Shown here piece by piece: positions 44,388-52,448 of a DNA stretch of 64,000 bases. Position 1 is the first letter of the stretch. Each line of letters starts with the position of its first letter. Source of the DNA: CAWATZ01 sp963784995 (GTDB lineage: Bacteria; Planctomycetota; Planctomycetia; Gemmatales; Gemmataceae); the NCBI GenBank assembly GCA_963784995.1, contig CAWATZ010000002.1, forward strand, positions 434,001 through 498,000. Direction: 5' to 3'. A model generated the notes under the pieces. That model had not been told where the DNA came from, made no database searches, and was given only the letters and a program-made list of their open reading frames with translations. The translations under genes were made by a program, and so were the position numbers.

Positions 44388-44831
44388 TCACGATTGCTTG
44401 AATTCCTGGGGCAGTTCCTGCGGCTGCTGGGCCTGGTGCGGATGCTGCGGCCCGGCGTAGATTTTCAGCTTGCTCATCTGCTGCCGGCCCAGGCGATTAC
44501 GCGGCACCATGCGCCGGACCGCCTCCACCAAGATGCGGTCGGGATGCTTCTCGATCCAGTCGCGCGCCGTCGCCGTCTTCTGCCCGCCGGGATGGCGCGT
44601 GTACCAATGGTAGGTCTTGGTTTGCAGCTTCTTGCCGGTGAAGCGAACCTTCTCGGCGTTGATGACGATGACGTGCTCGCCGGTATCAACGTGCGGCGTG
44701 TACTCCGGCCGGTGCTTGCCGCGCAGGATGTTGGCGATCTGCACCGCCAGCCGGCCGACCACCTGGTCCGTGGCATCAATGACGAACCAGCGCTGCTTGA
44801 TCGTTTCCGCCCTGGCCATGATCGTGGACAT
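44388..44831 (-). CDS. rplM: 50S ribosomal protein L13
   Basis: A 147-residue uL13: RWFVIDATDQVVGRLAVQIANIL, GEHVIVINAEKV, KTYHWYTRHPGG and AVRRMVPRNRLGRQQMSKLKIYAG. The C-terminus is a Gln/Pro/His-rich tail. ATG 44831 is taken since the upstream frame start (44876) is a weak alternative; an ATG four codons later (44819) is also possible. First gene of the rplM-rpsI pair. Confidence 0.96.
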   Translation of the reverse strand: MSTIMARAETIKQRWFVIDATDQVVGRLAVQIANILRGKHRPEYTPHVDTGEHVIVINAEKVRFTGKKLQTKTYHWYTRHPGGQKTATARDWIEKHPDRILVEAVRRMVPRNRLGRQQMSKLKIYAGPQHPHQAQQPQELPQEFKQS

Positions 44832-44935
44832 TGCTCGATCCCATCGATTCTCGAAGTCTCTGAAAGGGTTCATCATAGAAGAGAACGGCCGATCGTCAAG
44901 ACCGCCTGGCGAAAGCGAAGCGTTTCCTCCGCGGC

Positions 44936-44964
44936 TTGCAAAGCCAGCTCATCTGGTGTACAGT
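44936..44964 (+). promoter_or_regulatory. Promoter of the small DNA-binding protein gene
   Basis: TTGCAA (44936-44941) and TACAGT (44959-44964) with 17-bp spacing match a sigma-70 promoter reasonably. The start point would be near 44971, about 42 nt before the ATG at 45013. Confidence 0.55.
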
Positions 44965-44974
44965 ATCCCTGTAC
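44958..44974 (+). promoter_or_regulatory. GTACAG-N5-CTGTAC operator
   Basis: A perfect 6-bp inverted repeat overlapping the -10 box and start point of the promoter above. Its position is typical of a self-repression site, probably bound by the ribbon-helix-helix protein it precedes. Confidence 0.5.
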
Positions 44975-45012
44975 CATTCATCTGTCCACGTCAACCAAAC
45001 TGGAGACGAACC

Positions 45013-45237
45013 ATGAGCAAGGATTTCGGCAACTCCTCCCGGCAACCGCTCCGCCGAAGCGGGCTGGGACAAGCCAAACCCAAACTGACCGTGCATCTGC
45101 CGGAGAATGTCCAGCAGGCCCTGGAACGGCGGGCCTCCAATGAAGGGACCAGCACCTCCCGCCTCCTGGTCGAGATCCTGACCGAACAGCTGGCCGAGGA
45201 AATCCGCCAGATCCAGCAGGAAGAGAAGGACGAATGA
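45013..45237 (+). CDS. Ribbon-helix-helix DNA-binding protein
   Basis: A 74-residue protein. After a basic, Ser/Gly-rich N-terminus, residues 22-60 (AKPKLTVHLPENVQQALERRASNEGTSTSRLLVEIL) match a ribbon-helix-helix fold: the strand KLTVHLPE and two helices. The C-terminus is acidic. Such proteins act as small repressors, often antitoxins, but no toxin gene overlaps or follows. ATG 45013 has TGGAG 8 bp upstream. A promoter with a palindromic operator lies directly upstream. Confidence 0.65.
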   Translation: MSKDFGNSSRQPLRRSGLGQAKPKLTVHLPENVQQALERRASNEGTSTSRLLVEILTEQLAEEIRQIQQEEKDE

Positions 45238-45354
45238 GGCGATGGGCGAGGGGGCCGTTCTTCTCCCCGGGCATGGAACTTGCTCGGTAACTCCCTCCAG
45301 GGCGGGTGCGTACCCGCGGGGGGAGTTTCCCATCCAGAGGGGAAGGAGAAGAAG

Positions 45355-45909
45355 ATGCAGCGAACGGTGAAGCTGGTGGTGGCGGCGATGGTGAGTCTGG
45401 CCCTGGGGGCCACGTGGGCCGCTGCCGAGGAGAAGAGCAAGGACAAGAAAGAAGGCTCCCTGCCCACCGAGGCCTTCGTCAAGCAAGTCGGGTACATCAA
45501 CCTCGCGGAAATCGAGGCGGGCCGGCTGGCGATGATGCAAGGAGCCTGCCAGGGAGTGCGGATGTTCGGGGAACACCTGGCCAGGGACCACCAGAAGGCC
45601 AACCAGGAGATGCTGCAGCTGGCCGCCAAGAACAACTGGGTACTGGCCGGCACAACCGATGAGAAGCACCGTGCCCTGCTGCAAAACCTCGCCGGGTTCA
45701 AGGGTGCCGAGTTCGATCGGGAATTCGTCAACGCCATGGTGAAGGGGCACAAACAGGCCGTCCAGATGTTTGAAGCTGAAGCCAGGGAAAGCAAGAACGC
45801 CGCCGTCAAATCCTACGCCGAGAAGGTGCTGCCTACCCTCCGATCCCATCTCAAGGAAGCCGAGAAACTTCAGGGTGAGCTCGGCAAGGGCAAGAACGAG
45901 AAGAAATAA
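45355..45909 (+). CDS. DUF4142 exported ferritin-like protein
   Basis: A 184-residue protein with a signal peptide (about residues 1-24, ending AAAEEK) and a four-helix DUF4142 domain: EAFVKQVGYINLAEIEAGRLA, VRMFGEHLARDHQKANQEML, and a final helix with KSYAEKVLPTLRSHLKEAEKL. DUF4142 proteins are periplasmic or outer-membrane proteins with a ferritin-like fold of unknown role, sometimes linked to stress. ATG 45355 has a strong AAGGAGAAG site and starts the signal peptide. Confidence 0.88.
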   Translation: MQRTVKLVVAAMVSLALGATWAAAEEKSKDKKEGSLPTEAFVKQVGYINLAEIEAGRLAMMQGACQGVRMFGEHLARDHQKANQEMLQLAAKNNWVLAGTTDEKHRALLQNLAGFKGAEFDREFVNAMVKGHKQAVQMFEAEARESKNAAVKSYAEKVLPTLRSHLKEAEKLQGELGKGKNEKK

Positions 45910-45915
45910 CCGGCA

Positions 45916-46017
45916 AACCTGGGGCGCTGCCCCAGGCGATGCTGTTGCGCCTCTTCGGGGCGAAGAGACAAGCCCCGAAGGGGCGCAACAGGATAGCCCA
46001 GGGCAGCGCCCCAGGTT
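45916..46017. repeat. 102-bp palindromic element
   Basis: Arms begin AACCTGGGGCGCTGCCCCAG and end in its mirrored copy; the interior carries the CTTCGGGGCG and ATAGCCCAGGGC words found at 43789-43894. It lies 6 bp after the DUF4142 stop. Confidence 0.88.
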
Positions 46018-46049
46018 TGCTTCGACCGTGCCCCAACCGCAGGTGACCC

Positions 46050-47744
46050 ATGCAACCACGGAAGCATCGCTTGTGGTCCCGGCTGCTGGCGGTCGGTTTA
46101 CCTTATTTCCAGTCGGGGGCCAGCCAGCTGGCCTGGACCGCTCTGGTCCTGCTGGTCCTGATGCTGCTGGGGATCAACGGCCTGAACGTGGTCAACAGCT
46201 ACGTCGGCGGCGACTTCATGACCGCCCTGGAACGCCGGCAGGTGGCCGACTTCTACCTCTGCGCCGGCATCCTCGCGGGGATCTTTGCCGCCTCGACCAT
46301 CGTCGAAGTCTTCGCCAGTTACACCCAGCAGTGGCTTGGCGTCACCTGGCGCGAATGGCTGACGCGGACTTTCCTGGACCGCTACCTGGCTGGCCATCTC
46401 TACCACCACCTCGCCGGACAGCCCAGCATCGACAACCCCGACCAGCGCATCAGCCAGGACGTGAACAGCTTCGCCACCTCCACGCTTTCCTTCCTGGTGC
46501 TGCTTGTCAACGGTCTGCTGACGCTGGTCGCCTTCTGCGGCGTGCTGTGGTCCATCACCCCCTGGCTGGTCCTGACTGCCCTGGGGTATGCGACGCTCGG
46601 TTCCCTGGGAACGATCCTGCTGGGCCGGCGGCTGGTGCGGCTGAACAATCTCCAGCTCCAGAAGGAAGCCGACTTCCGCTATGGCCTGGGTCGAGTGCGG
46701 GAGCATGCCGACAGCGTCGCCCAGGTTCAGGGCGAAAAGGATGAGAGAAACCGCCTCACTGGCTGGCTGAGGGCGCTGATCGACAATTTCAAGTCCATCA
46801 TCGTCGTCAGCCGCAACCTCGGCTTCTTTACCACGGCCTACAACTATCTGCCGCAAATCATTCCGGTGCTGATCGTGGGCCAGATGTACGTCAACCACAC
46901 CGTCCCGTTCGGCAAGGTGACCCAGTCGGCGATGGCGTTCAGCCAGGTGCTGGGCGCGTTCTCGCTGGTCGTGTCGCAGTTCCAGCAGCTGTCCGCCTAC
47001 GCCGCCGTGATTGACCGGCTGGGCTCGCTGTGGGAGGCCACCGAGCCGGGCGCTGCCCCCGCGCCGCCGAGGATGCCACCGGCGAAGCCGGCGCCCGCCA
47101 TCGAGATCGCGCCCGACGACCGGCGCATTGCCTTCGAGCACCTGTCGCTGAAGACCCCCGAGGGCCGACCCCTGATTGAAGATCTGTCGCTGGAAGTCCC
47201 GCGGGGGAAGCGGCTCCTGATCGCCGGCCCGTGCGGCAGCGGCAAGACGGCCCTGTTGCTGGCTGTCGCCGGGTTGTGGCGTCACGGCCAGGGCCGGGTC
47301 GTGCGGCCCTGGCCAGGCGGAGTGATGTTTCTTCCCCAGCGCCTGTACGTGGCGTCCGGCCGGCTGCGGGACCTGCTCTGCTACGGTCATGACCGGAAGG
47401 CGTGCGATGAGCGATTGTTCGAGGTGCTGCGCGAGGTGGGGATGGAGTGGGCCCTGGAGTGGAAAGGCGTGCTGGACGTGGAGCGGGACTGGGGGCAGGT
47501 CCTCTCGCATGGCGAGCAGAAGGCCCTCGGCTTTGCCCGGCTGCTGCTGGCCGGGCCCCGCTTCGCGTTCCTGGACGAGCCGGACGGCGTTCTCGACCCG
47601 GCCCGGCTGCAGCACACGTACGCGGCGCTGAACCGTGGTTCCATCACTTACGTCAGCACGGCGCGCGATCGCGCCCTGCGGTCCTGCCACGATCTCGTGC
47701 TGGAGCTGTCGGGAGACGGCAAGTGGCGGCTCGGGCCGGGGTGA
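46050..47744 (+). CDS. SbmA/BacA-like ABC transporter with fused ATPase
   Basis: A 564-residue half-transporter of the ABC_membrane_2 (SbmA/YddA/ABCD-type) family. Residues 1-330 hold about six membrane helices with family motifs (YVGGDFMTALERR, NPDQRISQDVNSF, EADFRYGLGRVREHADSVA). The ATPase follows: Walker A GPCGSGKTALL, signature LSHGEQ, Walker B FAFLDEPDGVLD. The YIP1-like permease plus ATPase probably works as a homodimer exporting or importing hydrophobic peptides, cobalamin or lipids. The DEPD box is normal for this family. A stand-alone gene, not in an operon. Confidence 0.88.
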   Translation: MQPRKHRLWSRLLAVGLPYFQSGASQLAWTALVLLVLMLLGINGLNVVNSYVGGDFMTALERRQVADFYLCAGILAGIFAASTIVEVFASYTQQWLGVTWREWLTRTFLDRYLAGHLYHHLAGQPSIDNPDQRISQDVNSFATSTLSFLVLLVNGLLTLVAFCGVLWSITPWLVLTALGYATLGSLGTILLGRRLVRLNNLQLQKEADFRYGLGRVREHADSVAQVQGEKDERNRLTGWLRALIDNFKSIIVVSRNLGFFTTAYNYLPQIIPVLIVGQMYVNHTVPFGKVTQSAMAFSQVLGAFSLVVSQFQQLSAYAAVIDRLGSLWEATEPGAAPAPPRMPPAKPAPAIEIAPDDRRIAFEHLSLKTPEGRPLIEDLSLEVPRGKRLLIAGPCGSGKTALLLAVAGLWRHGQGRVVRPWPGGVMFLPQRLYVASGRLRDLLCYGHDRKACDERLFEVLREVGMEWALEWKGVLDVERDWGQVLSHGEQKALGFARLLLAGPRFAFLDEPDGVLDPARLQHTYAALNRGSITYVSTARDRALRSCHDLVLELSGDGKWRLGPG

Positions 47745-47745
47745 C

Positions 47746-47838
47746 ACAAGCCCGAAGCGCCAGCGCCGGGACCGCACACAAGCCCGAAGCGCCAGCGCCG
47801 GGACAAGGCGTGTCCCGGCGCTGGCGCTTCGGGCTTGT
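47746..47838. repeat. Palindrome with an extra tandem half
   Basis: A 27-bp word starting ACAAGCCCGAAGCGCCAGCG occurs at 47746-47772 and 47778-47804, and inverted at 47812-47838. The second and third copies form a perfect 27-bp hairpin. It belongs to the family seen in the kinase gene at 63596-63650. Confidence 0.92.
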
Positions 47839-47846
47839 GGCAGGAT

Positions 47847-48989
47847 CTATCCGGCATCTCGCTTGCTGGCGATCAGTTGCTGGAGTTCCTTTTGCGGGTC
47901 AGCGAATTTCTTGACGCCTTCCGCCATCAGGGTTTCCTCCAGGTGCTGCACGTCCACCCTGGCGACTTCCTCCAGCACTTTCTTGTCGGGCAGCTCATCC
48001 ACGTGCCGGGTAAACGTCCGGCCGCTGTTCTGGACCGCGGCGTTGGTGGCCGGGGGATTGGTTTCGATCCCGGAACCGGCAAACGCCTCGACGTACTTCC
48101 AGGGCGGCAGGCTCGGCTTCTTGACCCCGGTGCTGGCGAAGACAATCTCCTGCTGCAACTGCAGGCCTTTGTCGGCCCAGAACTCCTCGTTCATCCGCCA
48201 AATGTTCCTGGCGTTGACGATGCCCACCTGATCCTGGGCCCGCACGCCTGCGTGCGCTCCGGCCGGCAGGCCGGCCTCCACTTCGGCCAGCTGCGGGTAG
48301 TGCTTGTCCGCGTAGACGTCCACTCGGCTGACAAAGATGCTGTAGACCGACTTGAAACTGTCGAGGTTCTGGCGTTTACGGGCGCCGCGCCAGATGGCGT
48401 CGCGGGCCGCGACGTACTGTCGGGGGGTGAACGTCAGCGTGACGTTGAGCGTGACGCCCGCCGCCGCCAGGTCCTCCAGGGCGGCCCGGCCGGCCTCGGT
48501 GTTGGGGACCTTGATCATCCGGTTCCGGTGGCCCTTGCTCCAGCGCTTGCCCAGCTCGACGTAGCGTCGCGTCCGCTCGGCCACGGACAGGTTCGCCTCG
48601 GGGTCTTCCAGGAGCGGGTCCAGCTCAAAGCTGACGTAGCCGTCGTTGCCCCGGGTCTGCTCCCAGACGGGCAAGAACACCTCCTGGGCCTGGCGGACCA
48701 GCAGGTCGGCCAGTTCCCAGGCGATCTCCTGGTCGCTCAGCCCACGGCGGAAAAAGTCGGCGAGGTGGTCGTTGAATCGGCCGGTCTTGATCAGGTCGGC
48801 GATGATGATCGGATTGGACGTGGCTCCGGTGATGCCCCAGGCGCGGTTGCGGGCCACCTCGTCGGGATCGACCGAGTCCAGCCAGACCTTGGTCCCCGTG
48901 GCGATCAGCGATTGCAGCGGCGTCATTGTCCCGCTGGCCTCGGGAGACTTTCGCGCCTTCGCGGTTGTGCTTGTCGGTGCGCTGCTCAT
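47847..48989 (-). CDS. tal: Transaldolase
   Basis: A 380-residue transaldolase of the pentose phosphate pathway, moving a dihydroxyacetone unit between sugar phosphates. Motifs are SLIATGTKVWLDSVDPDEV, GITGATSNPIIIADLIKTGRF, the Schiff-base lysine in MIKVPNTEAG, and GVTLNVTLTFTPRQY. The length fits the longer transaldolases often fused or alternative to Tal-Pgi. The palindrome at 48242-48277 is read in frame as GLPAGAHAGVRAQ. ATG 48989 is the start. The gene runs convergent with the ABC gene. Confidence 0.92.
   Translation of the reverse strand: MSSAPTSTTAKARKSPEASGTMTPLQSLIATGTKVWLDSVDPDEVARNRAWGITGATSNPIIIADLIKTGRFNDHLADFFRRGLSDQEIAWELADLLVRQAQEVFLPVWEQTRGNDGYVSFELDPLLEDPEANLSVAERTRRYVELGKRWSKGHRNRMIKVPNTEAGRAALEDLAAAGVTLNVTLTFTPRQYVAARDAIWRGARKRQNLDSFKSVYSIFVSRVDVYADKHYPQLAEVEAGLPAGAHAGVRAQDQVGIVNARNIWRMNEEFWADKGLQLQQEIVFASTGVKKPSLPPWKYVEAFAGSGIETNPPATNAAVQNSGRTFTRHVDELPDKKVLEEVARVDVQHLEETLMAEGVKKFADPQKELQQLIASKRDAG
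48242..48277. repeat. Palindromic insertion in the transaldolase gene
   Basis: GCACGC-CT-GCGTGC (48242-48255) followed by CCGGCCGGCAGGCCGGCC. The first part shares the GCACGCCTGCGTGC word with elements at 27846 and 38273. It is translated as AGAHAGVRAQ. Confidence 0.75.
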
Positions 48990-49084
48990 GGTCCGTTCCT
49001 CTCTTCAGTGCTGTGTTCGTTCGAGAAGCGATGCGGCTAATTGGACTAACAGCAAGGAAGCGAGCAAACGCCATGCCCTTCTTC

Positions 49085-49130
49085 GATTCATCGTTTCGCG
49101 CTCAACCGGGCCAGCGCGAAACGATGAATC
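49085..49130. repeat. 18-bp perfect hairpin
   Basis: Arms 49085-49102 (GATTCATCGTTTCGCGCT) and 49113-49130 form a perfect stem with a 10-bp loop. It lies 12 bp from the sulfatase stop codon, so may terminate that gene (minus strand). Confidence 0.75.
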
Positions 49131-49142
49131 AAAGTCAACCCG

Positions 49143-50534
49143 TCACTCCTTGAACATCCCCGGCGGGCGCACGCCACTGCCCGGCATCATGTGGGCCGAG
49201 TCGCCCAGGTCCTTGCGCATCTCGTCCGCCAGGGCCTGCAGCCGCTTGACCACCTCCGGGTGCTTGTCGGCCACGTTGGTCTTCTCGCCAACGTCCTGAT
49301 CCAGGTCAAACAGCGACAGCTCGATCTTTTCCTGCCAGGTCTGTCCCGGCTTGCCATCCATGCCGGGTTTCGTGACCGTGTTGTAAGTGTGTGGGAAATG
49401 CAGTTTCCACTTGCCCAGCCGGACCGCCTGCAATTCCCGGCCCCAGTAAAAGAACAGGGGCCGTTCCGGAAGGTGGGCCTTCGGATCGGTCAGCAGGGCG
49501 GAAATGTCCACGCCGTCGATCTTGTTGGCCGGCAGCTTGGCCCCGGCGAAGTGAGCCAGCGTCGGCAGAATGTCAATGGTCATGGTGGGCTCCTTGCACG
49601 CGGTATCGGCCGGGACGTGCCCCGGCCAGCGGGCGATGCAGGGCACGCGCACTCCGCCCTCGAACGAGGAGCCCTTGGCCTCGCGCAGCGGCCCGGCCGA
49701 GCCGGCGTGGTTGCCGTAGGGCCGCCAGGGGCCGTTGTCGGAGGCGAACAGCACCAGCGTCTTCTCGTCCAGGCCATTCTCTTTCAGGGCCGCGAGAATC
49801 TGGCCGACCGACCAGTCAATTTCCTCGATCACGTCGCCGTACAGTCCCGCCTGCGACTTGCCCTTGAACTTGTCCGAGACGTGCAGCGGCACGTGCGGCA
49901 TGGCGTGCGGCACGTAGAGGAAGAACGGCCGCGCCTTGTTCTTTGCGATGAAGCGCACCGCGTGGTCGGTGTAGTCGGTGGTCAGTTTGGTCTGGTCGGG
50001 GTTGGTTTCGATGGTCTTCTCGCCGGCGATCAGCGGCAGCGGCGGGAACTTGGCCGTGGGGTGCTTGGGCCACATGTCGTTGGAGTAAGGCAGACCGTAA
50101 TAGTCGTCGAAGCCGTGGCGGGTGGGCAGGAATTGCGGATGATGGCCCAGGTGCCATTTGCCATAGATGGCAGTGGCGTAGCCGCGTCCCTTGAGCAGCT
50201 GCGGGATCAGCACCTCCTTGTCGCTGATGCCGTTCTTGCTGCTGGGCCCAAGGGCTCCCAGGATGCCGACCCGGTTGGGATAGCAGCCGGTGAGCAGGGA
50301 GGTCCGGGAAGCCGAGCAGACCGCCTGGGGAACGTAGAAATCGGTGAAGCGCATGCCCTCGCGGGCCATCCGGTCCAGGTTCGGCGTGCGGATGGTGCGA
50401 TTGCCGTAACAGCCGAGGTCGCCATAGCCCATGTCGTCGGCGTAGATGATCACGAAGTTCGGCGGGGCCTTGGTGTCGGCCTTCGCAGATGAGACAAGGC
50501 ACAGGGGCAGGATCGTCAGGAGCAGCAGTCTCAC
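49143..50534 (-). CDS. Arylsulfatase-type sulfatase
   Basis: A 463-residue exported sulfatase. Signal peptide residues 1-19; the metal-binding motif FVIIYADDMGYGDLGCYG; the formylglycine site C73-S-A-S-R77 in VCSASRTSLLTG; then GKWHLGHH, FASDNGP and the C-terminal domain. The Cys is oxidised to formylglycine by an FGE enzyme encoded elsewhere. Planctomycetes carry many sulfatases to remove sulfate from polysaccharides. GTG 50534 is the start, with AAGGAG 8 bp upstream. It heads toward the 49085 hairpin. Confidence 0.94.
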   Translation of the reverse strand: MRLLLLTILPLCLVSSAKADTKAPPNFVIIYADDMGYGDLGCYGNRTIRTPNLDRMAREGMRFTDFYVPQAVCSASRTSLLTGCYPNRVGILGALGPSSKNGISDKEVLIPQLLKGRGYATAIYGKWHLGHHPQFLPTRHGFDDYYGLPYSNDMWPKHPTAKFPPLPLIAGEKTIETNPDQTKLTTDYTDHAVRFIAKNKARPFFLYVPHAMPHVPLHVSDKFKGKSQAGLYGDVIEEIDWSVGQILAALKENGLDEKTLVLFASDNGPWRPYGNHAGSAGPLREAKGSSFEGGVRVPCIARWPGHVPADTACKEPTMTIDILPTLAHFAGAKLPANKIDGVDISALLTDPKAHLPERPLFFYWGRELQAVRLGKWKLHFPHTYNTVTKPGMDGKPGQTWQEKIELSLFDLDQDVGEKTNVADKHPEVVKRLQALADEMRKDLGDSAHMMPGSGVRPPGMFKE

Positions 50535-50555
50535 GAGTGAATCTCCTTGCGAGGA

Positions 50556-50864
50556 TCAGGCAGGTTGCAGCACCTGGAGCTTGGTGTGAACCACCAGGTC
50601 TTTGATGCGCACGCGATACTCGGCCATGTGGGCCGCCCCAATGTGGGCCCGCAGGGCGGCCAGATCGGTCCACTGCTCCACGATGACGACGACATTCTCG
50701 CGGGGTGGGAGCTGGACCGGGAGACCGGAGTCCACGTCAATGGTGGCACCGTAGGCCAGGCAGCCGGCCTCGGCCAGGACCAGGGGGACAACACGGTGAA
50801 ACTCGGCCAGGAACGCATCCCGCTGGCCTGGCTTCACCTCGACGGTGGCAAGCACGTGAATCAT
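50556..50864 (-). CDS. Antibiotic biosynthesis monooxygenase-like protein
   Basis: A 102-residue ABM-domain protein (dimeric alpha/beta barrel): IHVLATVEVKPGQRDAFLAEF, a central EAGCLAYGATID and NVVVIVEQWTDLAALRAHIGAAHMAEY. Members include monooxygenases acting on quinols and stress proteins such as YgiN. ATG 50864 with AAGGAG 7 bp upstream is better than the TTG two codons earlier. It lies 22 bp upstream of the sulfatase and may share its transcript. Confidence 0.85.
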   Translation of the reverse strand: MIHVLATVEVKPGQRDAFLAEFHRVVPLVLAEAGCLAYGATIDVDSGLPVQLPPRENVVVIVEQWTDLAALRAHIGAAHMAEYRVRIKDLVVHTKLQVLQPA

Positions 50865-50884
50865 GAGCAATCTCCTTCAGCTGG

Positions 50885-51142
50885 CTACTCATCCTCATCC
50901 TCGTCGCGCTCCCGGCGACGTTTCTTTTTCCGCTTCCTGGGACGTGGTTCTTCCTGAAATGAGCCCCACCCATCCACCAGCCATTTGCCGCCCACTCCCA
51001 GCAAGACTGCCGTGAAGACCAGGGCCGGGAGCGGATTGCCGGTGAACTCGCGCTGGCGCTGGACAAGCAGATTGTACGCCACCCAGACACCGATCGATAC
51101 ACCCAGGAAGACCGCGACGATTCCACCAATGAACTTCAGCAT
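50885..51142 (-). CDS. Small membrane protein with charged tail
   Basis: An 85-residue protein with two membrane helices (about residues 3-24 and 36-55) and an extremely charged tail: PRPRKRKKKRRRERDEDEDE. The first half is a possible hydrophobic hairpin; the tail is split into a basic and an acidic block. It is not recognised as a known family. ATG 51142 follows GGAG. Located 20 bp upstream of the monooxygenase-like gene. Confidence 0.65.
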   Translation of the reverse strand: MLKFIGGIVAVFLGVSIGVWVAYNLLVQRQREFTGNPLPALVFTAVLLGVGGKWLVDGWGSFQEEPRPRKRKKKRRRERDEDEDE

Positions 51143-51180
51143 TGTACCACTCCAATGGCACCCGTCCGACGAACGGCGGG

Positions 51181-52395
51181 TCAACGGGCCCGGATCGGGA
51201 AGAAGCCTTCGGGCAACGGCGGCACAGCCCAGACGGGTTTTTCCGGGCCCCTGTCAGCGAACGGCCCCGAGATGAACGGGCAGGTGACTCCGGGCAGGAC
51301 CTGGACGTCGAACAATTCGTCGATGCCGGAAACGAAGTCGAAGGAAGCGATGGCCTGACCGGTGCGGAGATCCACGACGGCGCAGCCGCACTTCAGGTTT
51401 GGGTAGCGAGTCACGATCGGTAATCCATCCAGTGACGAAGAGGTCCGGACCTTCGACAGGCCAACAAACGCCAGGGGGCCGTGAATGGCCAGGCCGCGCA
51501 CGTAGCCTGGCAGCTCGGCAATGGTCTGGAGCCGGCCGTTCGCCGGGTCCAGGGCCACCAGTTGCCCCAGACCCGAATGGAGCAGCAGCAGACGGTTCCC
51601 CGCCAGCCGCGGCGAGTGCGGCATGATCAGGCCGCGCGCGACCGTCTGGTTGTTGAGGACGTCGATGACACAGCCGCCGCCTATCTTCGCGGTCCGCCAG
51701 CCCTGGGCGCTGTTGGTTTCCGCCAGGGCGGTGACGTAGCGTGGCCGGCCCTCCGCCACCGCCAACCCATTCAGATGGCAGCGGTCCTCCGCCACCAGGG
51801 CCGACACGAACGGCGGACACCAGCGCGGCACAAAGCTGTACGAGCTGTGGACAACGCAGAGACAGGAAAACAAGGTGTTGACCAGCCACAGCTCCGGTCG
51901 GCCCTCCCCCGAGGGATTTCGTTCCATCGCCGTGGGCGTCGGCTCGGTCGCGGACCCGGAGCCGGTGGAAGCCCAGGCCAGCTCATGACAGCGAACGTCC
52001 CCGGTGAAGTGGGAAAAGCGCGTCAGATAGCAGGCGTCGTAGCGGCCCGGCGGCGTGAGGCTGGCCCCGAGGTCCGGGAAATTGCGCAGGGACCAGATCT
52101 GCGTCCGCGTGCCGACGACCAGCCAGCCGGGCCGGACCGCCACACCCATCGGCCTCTCGAACGTGTGAAAGGACACGGCCAGCTGTCCTTGCACGGCACT
52201 GAGGACGACAAGATGGCCGGTCTGGTAGGTGGAGAGCAGCAGCGAGCATTTCGTCTGCTCCAGGACGGCCGGCAGGCCCTCGGAGTAATGCCACTGAACG
52301 TCCCGCTTCTGGAGGACCGGCCCCGCATTGGCTGGGGGCTCGCCGCCGCCCGACGCGCCCTCGGGCTGACCAGGGACGGATGTGTTTGGGACCAT
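51181..52395 (-). CDS. TIGR03032 family protein
   Basis: A 404-residue protein with the characteristic run of the TIGR03032 family: WHYSEGLPAVLEQTKCSLLLSTYQTGHLVVL, a central LWLVNTLFSCLCVVH and RCHLNGLAVAEGRPRYVTALAE, then MPHSPR and a C-terminal propeller-like repeat. The family probably folds as a beta-propeller; its function is unknown. No signal peptide is apparent. ATG 52395. Confidence 0.85.
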   Translation of the reverse strand: MVPNTSVPGQPEGASGGGEPPANAGPVLQKRDVQWHYSEGLPAVLEQTKCSLLLSTYQTGHLVVLSAVQGQLAVSFHTFERPMGVAVRPGWLVVGTRTQIWSLRNFPDLGASLTPPGRYDACYLTRFSHFTGDVRCHELAWASTGSGSATEPTPTAMERNPSGEGRPELWLVNTLFSCLCVVHSSYSFVPRWCPPFVSALVAEDRCHLNGLAVAEGRPRYVTALAETNSAQGWRTAKIGGGCVIDVLNNQTVARGLIMPHSPRLAGNRLLLLHSGLGQLVALDPANGRLQTIAELPGYVRGLAIHGPLAFVGLSKVRTSSSLDGLPIVTRYPNLKCGCAVVDLRTGQAIASFDFVSGIDELFDVQVLPGVTCPFISGPFADRGPEKPVWAVPPLPEGFFPIRAR

Positions 52396-52448
52396 GATGT
52401 CAGCGCTCCTGGTGAATCCGAAGACAATAAGGGGACGGAGCGGGAACG

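Noticed and set aside
46050..47744. The DEPD Walker B of the ABC protein as a catalytic defect
   Set aside because: The glutamate after the Walker B aspartate is present, and DEPD is common in the SbmA/YddA-type ATPases.
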